Of a stretch of DNA of 64,000 nt, positions 23,501-35,500 are shown piece by piece. Every line of letters starts with the position of its first letter. The first letter of the stretch is position 1. The position numbers were made by a program, and so were the translations under genes. The stretch covers positions 1 to 64,000 of the forward strand of contig JAKCWG010000139.1 of the NCBI GenBank assembly GCA_021464415.1, written 5' to 3'. This stretch comes from Lonicera japonica. Taxonomy: Eukaryota > Streptophyta > Magnoliopsida > Dipsacales > Caprifoliaceae. The notes under the pieces are model-generated. The model was given only the letters and a program-made list of their open reading frames with translations. It was not told the origin of the DNA and did not search any database.

Positions 23501-26500
23501 TTGGAGATTTCCAAATGAACATAGTGCTTTTTGGCACCGTATTATCATAAGCAAATACGGAGTACTCGAGAATGGTTGGGACGCAAAGAAAGTAAGCAGA
23601 GGTACTTTCAAAAACCCTTGGAAGGCGATTGCAAGTGGGTTGGAGACCTTCTTGGCTAACTTGAATTATCGAGTTGGCAATGGGTCAAGAACAAAATTCT
23701 GGTTGGATAGATGGGTTGGTGATATGGTTTTAAAGGATCATTTCCCGGGACTGTTCAGAGTAGTGCAGAATCCGAGGGCTTTGGTTGCTGATAATTTCTC
23801 TTAGGATTCTACCCAATGTCATTCATGGAATGTGATGTTGCGAAGGAATGTTACAGAAACAGAGGGGTATAGGGCTCTGTTGGGAAGGTTACATGGTGCT
23901 GAAGTGTCTCATGATGAAGAAGATAGTAGAGCTTGGGGAGGAGATAGAAATGGAATGTTCTCGGTGAAGTATTTTTTTTAAATTCTTACTAAATCTAATG
24001 TAGGTTATCTCTTTGTTCCAGCGGATATGATTTGGAAATCAGGCATTCCTCCTAAAGTTCTTGTTTTGGCTAGCTTAGCTGCATTAAGGAAAGTCAATAC
24101 AGCAGATTTAATTCAATTCTGTGAGTGAGAGATGTGAGAATGAATTGATAATCTTATTGAAGAGAGAACCTCTCTATATATACAAGAGAAAAGTAATAAA
24201 TTAGGGTTAGGGTTTCATCCCTTTTGTGACAATTACCTATCTAGCCCTTAGCCTACACATTATATACAATACATAGATATATAACTTAACATTCCCCCTC
24301 AAGCTGGAGCATACAAGTCATATGTTCCAAGCTTGTTACAAATATAATTGACTCGAGGTCCACTGAGAGACTTAGTGAAGATATCAGCTAGTTGATCATT
24401 TGATTTCACATAACTAGTAGTGATCTCTCCTGAAAGGATCTTTTCTCTAATAAAGTGACAGTCGATCTCGATGTGCTTAGTCCTTTCGTGAAAGACAGGA
24501 TTGGATGCAATGTGGAGAGCCGCTCGATTATCACATATCAACTGCATTTGTTGAATCTTTGTAAACTTTAGTTCCTGGAGTAACTGTTTCATCCAAACAA
24601 GCTCACACGTTGCTTTTGCCATGGCCCGATATTCTGCCTCGGCAGTGGATAATGAAACAACTGATTGTTTCTTGCTCTTCCATGAGACCAAATTTCCTCC
24701 AATGAAGATACAATACCCACTTGTTGAATGTCTATCATAGGGGCACCCTGCCCAATCAGCATCAGAATAGCCAACAATTTCAGTGTGGCCTCTACTTTCA
24801 TACAGCAGGCCTTTGCCCGGCGCCTTCTTTATGTATTTCAGAACACGAATAGCTGCCTCCCAATGACTATCATACGGAGCACTTAAGAATTGGCTAAGTA
24901 CACTCATCGTGAACGCAATGTCAGGCCGTGTTACGGTGAGGTAGTTGAGTCTCCCAACAAGTCTCCGATATTTACTAGGGTCTGATAATGGCTCCCCCTG
25001 ATTAGGTAGGAGTTTGACGTTTGGATCCATCGAAGTTTCTACTGGTTTGCAATTTATCATGCCCGTTTCTTCTAAGATATCTAGGGCATATTTCCGCTGC
25101 GAGATACTGATACCCTGTTGAGATTGAGCAACTTCTATTCCCAGAAAGTACTTAAGTTTCCCTAATTCTTTTGTCTGAAAGTGGTGAAATAGATGTTGCT
25201 TAAGTCTCTGTATGCCCTTCTGATCATTTCCCGTAATCACAATATCGTCCACATAGACGACTAAGTAGATGCATTGGTTAGGAGACGAATGAGAATAAAA
25301 TACTGAGTGATCAGCCTCACTACGAGTCATACCGAACTGATGAATAACCGAAGTAAAGCGTCCAAACCAAGCTCGTGGGGATTGTTTTAGGCCATAAAGA
25401 GAGCGACGGAGGTGACACATCAGATTAGACTCCCCCTGAGCAACAAATCCAGGAGGTAGCTCCATATATACCTCTTCTTGTAATTCTCCATGAAGGCATT
25501 CTTGATGTCCAACTGATAAAGTGGCCATTGACGAACAGCCGCCATTGAAATAAATAAGCGAACGGAAGACATTTTAGCCACTGGAGAAAACGTATCACCA
25601 TAATCAAGCCCATAGATCTGGGTATATCCTTTTGCAACTAACCGTGCTTTCAGACGATCAACCTTCCCATCGGGCCCAACTTTGACGGTATAAAGCCAAC
25701 GACACCCAACTGTGGATTTACCAGGAGGGAGAGGCACGAGATCCCATGTGCCACTAGAGTGTAAGGTAGACATTTCCTCAACCATAGCCTGCCGCCAACC
25801 TGGATCAGAAAGAGCATCTCCTATATTTCTTGGAGTAGAAATAGGAGATAAAGATGATACAAAGGCAGTATATTGTGGAGATAAGCGATGATAGCTCACA
25901 AAATTGTAGATGGGATGAGGGTTGCGTGTAGAACGAATACCTTTGCGTTCGGCAATGGAAAGATCTAAGTCAGACGCTGGAGCCGGGACCGGAGGCATAA
26001 TAGGAGTAGGAGATGAAGCCGTGGGATTCGTTGAAGACTCTGATATAGGGTCAGCGGGAGAGTCAGTCTCGGTGATCTCAACAGATACAGGTCGAGGCCG
26101 ACGATGGTAGGTGAGTAATGGTGGTGGGTGGAGTTGAGGACTGGAGTTATCATAGGATATGGAAGGCTCATTAATAGGAGAAGGAGGACATGTAGCGGGT
26201 TCTAAAAGGAAGAAAGGTGTTGTCTCAAAGAAGGTGACATCGGCAGACACGAGGTATTGTTTAAGGACTGGCGAAAAACAACGATAACCTTTTTGCAAGC
26301 GAGAATACCCTAAAAAAATACACTTGAGAGACTTTGGATGTAACTTATCTTTCCCAGGAGTGAGGTCGTGAACGAAACAAGTGCAGCCAAAGATACGAGG
26401 TTGGACTAAATAAAGAGGTTGGTCGGGAAACAACAAAGAATGGGGCACTTTATTTTCCAAAACAGATGACGGCATTCTATTAATTAAATAACAAGCGGTT

Positions 26501-29500
26501 AGAACAGCGTCTCCCCAGAAACGTTGTGGAACATGATTGTGAATAAGGAGAGTACGAGCAGTTTCAATCAGGTGTCTATTTTTCCGCTCAGCCACTCCAT
26601 TTTGTTGAGGAGTATGAGCACATGAAGATTGATGGAGTATACCTTGAGAATTCATAAAGGATTGAAATGGGGCAGAAAAATATTCCCGTGCATTGTCACT
26701 GCGGAGAGTACGAATAGTGACACCAAATTGGGTTTTAATTTCGGAACAAAAAGTGTGAAATATGGAAAAAAATTCAGAACGACTTTTCATTAGAAATAAC
26801 CAAGTACACCGAGAAAAATCATCAACAAATGTAACAAAATATTGATAACCCAAAGTAGTTTGAACACGACTAGGACCCCAAACATCCGAATGAACTAAAG
26901 AAAAAACAGACTCAGCTTGTTTATTCACACGACTCGGAAAAGAACTTCGAACATGCTTTCCTAACTGACACGACTCACATTCTAAATTCGATAGACTCGC
27001 TAGACTTGGCACCATCTTTTGTAATTTCTGGAGATTAGGATGTCCCAAGCGTTGATGAAGAATGATGGGGGGGTCAATAGCAAAACAGGCAACAGGGGTT
27101 GGTGGTGGGGTGAGATAGTATAATCCACGGGACTCACGTCCTACTCCAATCGTCCTCCCAGTTTCCCGGTCCTGCAAAAGAACTGAATTAGCGATAAAGA
27201 TAACAGAACAGGGCAATGTTTGGGTTAATTTGCTGATGGAAATTAGATTAAAGGGACAATTTGGTATAAAGAGAACCGAATTTAAAGATAAAGAAGGCAA
27301 AGGTGTAGCTTGTCCAATTCCTCTAACTTTAGTTTGTGAGCCGTCAGCTAAAGTAACGTTAGATAATGTATTAGAGTAATGAATACGGGAAAACAGATCT
27401 TTGTTACCAGACATATGATCGGAAGCCCCAGAATCAAGAACCCATGGCCCAATTGAGGATGACTGAGAGATGCATGCAGTATAAGTACCAGTTTGACTGG
27501 TTGATGCTACGGCGGATGTCCGGTTATTCGCTTGAAATCTCTGAAACTTAGCATACTCAAAAGCGGAGACAGTCATAGTTCCAGAGGGATCCCCAGAGAA
27601 AGAATCATACTGTGAAACGTTAGCCACTTTAGGCGGATAACCATGGAGCTTATAACAGCGATCTACAGTGTGACCCAAAGTATCGCAATGAGTACATTTG
27701 GGACGAGAGCGATTACGACTTCTCTGCCCGCCATTGCCATCTCTCCGATGAGTAACGTGAGAGGCCAAGATGGCAGAATCAGTGTGAGCAGTAGGGTCCC
27801 GAGGGACGCTTAGAGGCGCGGAGATGCGAATTAACTGTTCAAATATTGTATCCATGGTAGGAACCTCAGGATTGGCCAGAATTTGATTACGAACAGAGTC
27901 GAGTTCTCTAGGTAAGCCGGCAAGAGCAAGAACCATAAAGAATTTGCCACGATCAGCTTCTTGTTGCACAATATTAGTTTAGAGAGGCATCATTTCATTA
28001 AACTCCTGCTAAAGAGTTTCAATTTGGCCCAAGTACTCTTGCATATCATGATCCTGCTTGTTGATCGTCTTCATACGAGAGACAACAGTATAGAGACGAT
28101 TAATATCATTTGAATAGAGTCTCTTAGCCTTTTGCCAAACTTCAGAACAAGTACGATACGGTCGATATTGATTCACGATAGTACGATCAATAGACTGCCA
28201 AAGGATATTGCATAAGAAGGCATCTATTTGTTTCCATTGTGGGCGGTCTTTTTCCGTGATATCAATAACGCGTTTGAGCAAATGTTCTTCGAACCCCTGA
28301 CCAACAAACCATAATTCTACCGAGGCAGACCATGACATATAATTTCCCGAATCCGTTAATTTTTCCGAGCAAATAGTGGATGTATTTGTAAAATTGATGA
28401 GAGATTTGTTGGGTAACACAGTATTTTGAGTAGCCATTAGAAATAAGCACGAGTAAAGGTAGAAGAATTACCAAAACAATGTGTATCTGTAAGAAATGGC
28501 CCCAAAGCAAGGAGTTAAAGCGTTGAACAGTTCCAAACAAACACAAACTCTTCACAATCCCGAAACAAGACACACAAACAAGTGATTCTGGACTGAGAAG
28601 TAGCAAACTGAGCTTGGAAATGTGTGCGGAACAGTGAGGCGAGTTGGAGTGTAAAATCTGGGCAGAAACGGGTCACACACGCGCTGTCACGCGCGTGAAC
28701 AGTGACGGCGCGTGGATCTCACGCGCGTGAAGGCGGTGGCGCGTGGAGGCGCGTGGGAGATCGTCCGGCGGAGCGCTTGCACAGTGGGCTTCGTCTCGGG
28801 ATTCCGAGCAGATCTGTGTAGGTAGTTCCGGGAATGGATAAGTATTTGAGGTGTTTTTGGAAGAAAGTGGGGCGGCCGCTAGGGTTTTGTGTAGAATAAG
28901 AGGGTGACGGCTAGGTTAGGGAAGGCTAGGGTTTCTCTACTGGAATGGAGGCGCAGCAGGATGATTTCTCACAAAAAAAATGCCTCTGATACCATGTGAG
29001 AGTGAGAGATGTGAGAATGAATTGATAATCTTATTGAAGAGAGAACCTCTCTATATATACAAGAGAAAAGCAATAAATTAGGGTTAGGGTTTCATCCCTT
29101 TTGTGACAATTACCTATCTAGCCCTTAGCCTACACATTATATACAATACATAGATATATAACTTAACAAATTCAAAAGGCCTTTTATGCATCTATCTCCT
29201 TCATGGTGTGTGTTGTGCAAGCGGGACAGAGAGAAAATTGATCATTTGTTATTACATTGTTCTTTTGTTCAAGGAATCTGGAACAAGGTCCGAAAGTAAT
29301 TCGACTTGATTGCAGTATTTTCGGGTTCTTGGTATAAATTGCTTACTATTAAGTGGTTCTTCATAGGTGACAAAAAGAAATGCAAAACATTATAGAGGTG
29401 TTGTTGCATGGCTGTGATGTGGTGTATTTGGAGAGAGAGAAATAAGAGAATTTTTGAAGAAACTGAAGAAGAATTAGAAAAGACTTGGGACATAATCAAA

Positions 29501-32500
29501 AATCTGGCTTCACTTTGGGCATTTTCTTCGAAGAATTTTGGAATCTTGACTATATCAGAGATTGCTAGGGATTGGGGTTTGGCTATGCAATAACCTTATT
29601 CGGGCTTTAGAGGTTTGCCTATTGCCTAGGAGTATGATTGTTGTTAGGGGCTAGTGCTTGTTTTTTGGGCATGGGGTCAGTTTTGATTTGTAGTAGGGCT
29701 TTTTGTCTTTTTTGTGATTGATGATGGGGCTGTTTCTTTTTTGTTTTTGTTTTTGTTTTCTGGTGTGCTTGGTGGTGGATTTCTCATCTGCTTCCAACAC
29801 CTTTGTTTGTATTGATTTTGCCAATCAATATAAGCTTTGTTTCTGATAAAAAAAAAATTTAACATACACAATCGCCTAGGAACTAAGTGAGGCGGGCGAA
29901 TTTTTCACTCAGTTCTAACTTCTAAGTACTTCAATATTTGTTTGGTGTGAAGGAAATGTTTAGGTGGAGAGTTCTTTTGCCCTTTCAAGCAATAAAATAT
30001 ATTTATAACATTATTGTATTTTGTAAGAGTATATAGATAAATAAAACACGACCACCTATGCGCCCTTAAGAAGCTGGTCTTCCACCTAGCGCCTTTAGAG
30101 AAAATTGGTGGGTAATTCTCGATTCAACTTAGTACATGATATTGAGGAAGCTTTACATTTACAAAGACTAAAAATTACCATAGAAGTTAAGTCTAGTGAA
30201 AAATTTGAGAGGCATAATGAAAACTGGAATGTATATTTGTTGGATAAAAGTATAATGTACCAAAATTTAGAAAATTAATAAATTTAGGTCTATGATACTG
30301 AAAGATATTAGAAAAAATTAAGATTCGGTCCTTGAGTTTGAACAATCAACTTTGTCAAACTCAGGGACCGGATCCTACAGGCCCCAAGATATTATAGGGT
30401 CAAGAAATAATTTCGTTACAAGAGCAAGGATTCTTAATACACAAAATTAAAGATCCTTTCTATTGGTCAGAATATACTAACCTGTTTACCGTCCTGTGGA
30501 TATGGAAGTGACTGTTCTAAATATGCTGTAGTTCCTGTGGTAACAATATCTCAATTACTGGATTGCATGTAGACAGCTATAAAGCATGATAATCCCTAAG
30601 AAACACCATAATTGATCACGACAACATACATGAAGATCAAGTAAAAAACCAAATGAGGAACTTTATAGATTGTAAGCTTCATGGCAATAACACATGCAAT
30701 AAGAGAAAGTGAAGAATGCATACCCCCACCTAAAAAAAAGACACCTCACAAACACTGAAAAACAAAGGCCTTTTTGACTTTACACCCCTATTTTAATACT
30801 GAAATTAGACATACACTTAACCCACCCTACAAACCCCCAACCCCTCCCCCCCCCCAAAAAAAAAAATTATGTTTTAACATCCATCCAACTGTTTTAGAAA
30901 ACTGTGAGTACCACGACTATCCTCAATCAGCCATTGGCCCAATTTTATATATACACACTGATATAACAAGTACACGTGTCCAGTACCATCTTACCCCTCT
31001 CAACGTCTCTCAACCACCAATCAATGTCAAATTCATAATGATCACAACGATCGCTCAATGGAAACTAAAAAAATGAATTGTTTTATCCTCAATTGAAAAT
31101 TATCTTCAGTAAGAGCTTATTTTCCATCCTCAATAAGAACTCGTTTTTCATCTTGATCCTGTTAAATTTCTGCACATGCTTCAAGATCAACCTTTATTTA
31201 GCCTAACAATGTTTTATGTCGGTAATATCATCTCACATAGATAAGAGTGCCTTATGCATTGAATTCAACTAAGCCAGTTCCTCATAAAGTTCCATGACCA
31301 CAAAGAAAAGGAATGATAACTCGAAAGTCGAAACACTACTGTATAAATAGTGCCGCAATGAACCATGTCTTAATTTTATTTTTCCTCTTGCTTTGAACAT
31401 TATACGTGAACTGTAATTGTAGTGGAACAATATCCTTGGACAGTGCATTTCTGTTTTCCTAGGCTAGAAAGAAAAGGGTGGATAGAAGAAGCGTGTAAGG
31501 TTTTGGCTTTCATACCAATTGATGCAAAACAATATAGAAGAGGGCACAGCGGGGAAGGAGAGATACCCACAGGTGATGGCACAGCTGGCCAAAAGCTCAC
31601 AAGCTTAATCAGTTCATAAGTTCACTCCAATTACATCTTAAGATAAAACCATTTTATAACCTAACCAAACTCCTCAAATAATTATCACATTAGAGGAATA
31701 CCATATCTAATGTAAAACTCTAATATGACCTACACTCTAAAAGCCCAATAGATATAATCTAAGGCTGCGTTTGGCGTGCCAGATAAAATAATCCCTCAAG
31801 GAATGGGATAAAATAATTCCACTTCATAGGTGGGATAGTTATATCCGATCTTTTTGTGGGATATAGGGTTTAAATGGGATAATTATACGACATGATATTG
31901 ATGGGAGATGGACTCATACTTATTTTCGGCAAAAGAGCAATAGAAGGCCTAAAACATGATCAATTGATCTGCAGAATATTCGAAGTGATTAAATATATTT
32001 GAAGAGATTTAAACTGATTTTTGGCTTGTATTAAGGGATTTAAATAAGGGAATAATATCTTGCTTGATTTTAGGGATTTGTCTAGAGCATAAACCATGGG
32101 ATATGAAGCTATTGGTAGGCTATATATTGGAAGCTTGTGTAATGTTTTAGACACTTTTTGTATGAATAAAAATCAGACACTATTTCTCTCTAGCAATTCT
32201 ACTTCTCTTTCTCATCCTTCACCTGTCTTCTTGCATTACTTTTCCTGAAACCTATTGGTTCTACATCAAATATCCTATCGGATCATACCACACATGGGAT
32301 AGGATAGTTATATCGTATACTCCCTACCACCAAACATTGGTTATCCTATCCAATCTAACACCAAACAAGGGTTAGGAAAAATTTATCCTATCCCAACCTA
32401 TATCCCACCCACCAAACACACCCAATAGATAAGTACCATAATCTCCTAAATATCATATATCCTAATAATCCTATAAATTTGGATAATCATTTCCAATACA

Positions 32501-35500
32501 TAAAATAGAACAGAAATACAATTAAATATCTTCTATCTTCTTGTATTGAGAATCACATATCCATAACTGGGTTGTCACTGTCAGTGCCACAAATTCCATA
32601 TAAGCAGCAACACCTGACTTTGAATTTCACCTTGCCACTTGTCCATCTAATTGAACCTTCACCTCGTTTGTTTGGATTTTGCAACAACAAAAGTATGTGG
32701 GTGCAATTGGACCAAAAATAAATAAATTATGTAGGGAGGTGAAAGGAAACCTAAGAGGCATCTCAACTTACAAGATTCAGCATAAAATCAGGAGTAACTT
32801 GAATAGCATAAAGATGAACCAACTACAAGAGTTAGCAAGTCAAGAAAAACGTTGAGATGAGAAAAGAAAAACAAGAAACCTTCCACAAAGTTCCAGAAAC
32901 TGTATACCACTTGGAGCACCAAAACTCTGAATCAGCTCAATGATAGATTTTGTATCTAAACGCCGTCGTATTCTTTTGCCAACCAACACTTTCAAGTGGG
33001 GAGAATCAAATACCTATAGATCGGAGAAAACAGAACAACAAAAAAAAACAAAGGAGAGATAAGAATTTTACTTTAGAAACAAAAGCCATTCTAAACATAC
33101 ACAAATAGTCTCCACAAACAGGTAAAGTTGAAAGAAAAAATTAGATGTTATTGTTGGAAGTGCTCATCCACCATTTACAATCAGCAATCAAATAAGTTGA
33201 AAAGGAAAAATAAAACAAAGCAATATGGCATGGAATGAAATGAAATAAATGAACACCATTTGTATTCAGTCATTGAAGATGCCATTTGGGTACTCCACTA
33301 CAGTTGTGCAAATCAATAATACGTACCTATTGGTAATTAGACAACATCCTCCACAAGAATAAGGGATCAATATTCTCCTGATAGCTTTTACACGCTAGGT
33401 TCGGTTGGTCTAAGTTTTAGGATAGTAATCCGTAATTTAGATTCCAGCAAAACTATTTGAGAATTACTTCTAATATATGATTAACTAGTAATATAATTAT
33501 ATTAAATTATTTTTGTATTGTAATATTTAAAAAGTAAAATCTATAACGCAAAAGAAAAATGGCTGGCTATATGTTAAAGGGAAGGTAATTTTGTCAAAAA
33601 CAAAAACAAAACAAAAAAAAATAGGTGAGGATTCCTTGGAAATATGGAATTATCCTTTCGTGAAAATCTTAGATTCCCTTGCCAATCATTAGAATATGGA
33701 TGAAGTGGAGTTTAGGATTCAATGAAAGCCCTGGAGAGAACGAATCAAACAGACCCAAAATGCGTCACTTGGTTTGAGGTTTCTAGCAATGGGAACCAAA
33801 GTAGAATAAATTCGAGAGCATAAATGGAACACGAGATGCCCACCTAATCTTGCACCCATTTATTTCCATCCCTTTGCCCATTGACCAACCTTACTCATTC
33901 AATTTCCCCCCTCAATGAATGAATTCCAAAATTACTCTCCCATTAAGAAATAGGCAATATAAACAAGGATACATAGGATTAAAATAAATTCCCAACTCCA
34001 AGAATCTTCCTAAATTCTAGTCTTACTTCCAATCCCAACCACCATTGGGTTTTACTTTAAGTGTTCGTTTGGTTAGATTTTAGGTTCGTTCCTGGAATCC
34101 TAAATTGGTAATTTCACAGTAGGAGCCTCTTATAGTTCACCATGTCAAGAGGTTGAATCATAAATTGATGAGGCTCAAACTTTCCACATGAAATTACCAT
34201 TTTGGGTTCCGGGAATGAACAAAAACTCTAACTAAATGAGCACTTAAAGAATTCAAGTCTAAGGGAGATAAACTTCAAAGACCTTCTCAAAAAAAATCGT
34301 ACTTCCAATCCCAAGCTCCCTTATTCTTTTGCCAATTATATTCCTGAGCTTAACAAGAATTTCGAATATATAGATAATAGGAAAGAATTCTACTTAAAAC
34401 CAATTGCAACAAAGTTTATCTACCTCCTCAGTTTCCTAGAAGATGCCTTTTCTTTGTAAATTATTTTGTTTCCAATATAAGTATCTTATCCCAATAAATA
34501 AATAACAATATATCAAAACAAAGCCTTTTTAGCAAGAAATTTTTTGTCATCACATTATGTGCCATATTCTGCATACTTACCATTCAAATTTGCCAAACAA
34601 ACTACCAAATTTGTGAGAATGAAAATGGGTCCCAAATATTCTACCAAAACTCAGTTTTTATTTTTGACCATGAATTGAATTACTTTTATACCCTAAAATT
34701 TATCGTCATATTTGAAAAAAGAAAAAAAAACAAAACAAACAAACAATAGGATTGGAGAGTATTTTTCTTCAAATATAGGGAAGTTGGGAGCATGACTTTT
34801 TCCTCAAAATTTCCCCCAAATTAGAAAAAAAGTAAAACGAAATGGTTGGAGATGCTCTAAGGCTAGATTTGATAACGAAGTTGAAAAATGATTAGAAAAA
34901 AAATAATGAGAAGTTAAAAGATTGGATGAGCAATTTAATGAGATGCTCCCCCATTTCGTGCTTATTTTGATGAGTTGATGTTGTCTGTCTTGCCTACTTT
35001 TTTGAGAAAAAAATTCTTCCTCGCCCCCAAAGAATTTTATTCCATGGAAAAAAGGAAAAAGTAAGAAAACATTCAGCCATATCACTCAACTTATTTTGTA
35101 ACTTCCAACACAAATCAATTGTTTTTTGCTTATCGTTTTCCAACTTTTTATAGAACAGAGCCTAAGAAACTAATACCTGAGCAGAGAAGCAGGAATCATC
35201 GGTCTTAAATCCTATCCACATTGGGATAAATTTGGGCAAAAGTCATTTTTTAGGAGAGGCACTCTTATTCTCCCCATATTCAGAGTGTTTAGAGCATTGT
35301 ATATTTATAATTTTAAAACAATATTGTTGATGTTTAGGAACTCGCTATTCTTCTCCCTCTATTTGAGGATAAGTTTGGGGACTTCTCAAATATGACGAGG
35401 ACATGGGAGGGTAGGAGCAAAGATCGGTGTGTTTGCGAACACAATGCCGAGCTTTGGATTTGGAATTGGGTGCAAAAATTAGCCTAACCTACACAATTCC

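Larger units (their letters stand above)
24120..29168 (-). mobile_element. Ty1/copia LTR retrotransposon inside LINE 2
   Basis: Short LTRs (172 and 174 bp) flank a single gag-pol frame on the minus strand. The TSD is a perfect AATTC at 24115-24119 and 29169-29173. The primer site TGGTATCAGAGGCA lies directly inside the right (5') LTR, and a polypurine tract TTGAGGGGGAA lies inside the left (3') LTR. The LTRs differ by one substitution and one 2-bp gap as far as I can see, so insertion is recent. The short LTRs would suit the Ale/Retrofit lineage, but this was not tested. Confidence 0.93.
20903..29592 (+). pseudogene. LINE 2 ORF2 (endonuclease/RT), split and degraded
   Basis: It starts ATGAAGATCTTATCCTGGAA like ORF2 of LINE 1. 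The endonuclease (20903 to about 21600) has several stops, for example TAG at 21262-21264. The RT region (about 22150-23360) keeps the [21 protein letters not shown] and [13 protein letters not shown] blocks, but the catalytic box near 22935 reads FTDD instead of FADD. The reading is cut at 24119 by the copia element and resumes at 29169 with the zinc-binding RVT tail and an end like LINE 1 (about 29592). Confidence 0.82.
17860..29858 (+). mobile_element. Second L1-type LINE, split by a copia element
   Basis: This element has the same layout as the LINE at 7344-14187: C-rich 5' UTR, ORF1, ORF2 and an A10 tail at about 29848-29858. Removing the copia element leaves about 6.9 kb, close to the other copy. 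The left end is approximate; the only shared flanking word I see (AACATAC at 17766-17772 and 29861-29867) is too short to settle it. It lies in intron 3 of the MOC1-like gene, antisense to it. It is clearly more decayed than LINE 1. Confidence 0.8.

Noticed and set aside
17766..29867. AACATAC as target duplication of LINE 2
   Set aside because: Seven bases are too few, and the left copy would give a 5' UTR longer than expected. The LINE 2 left end is left approximate.
32560..32620. Possible MOC1 exon 3 reading GVAAYME on the minus strand
   Set aside because: It resembles the start of the expected segment but diverges after Glu. The exact exon ([17 protein letters not shown] with good splice sites) is at 30482-30534.
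33390..33760. Possible further MITE in intron 1
   Set aside because: The right end looks like a MITE terminus (GAATCAAACAGACCC), but the left end does not pair well and no duplication was found.
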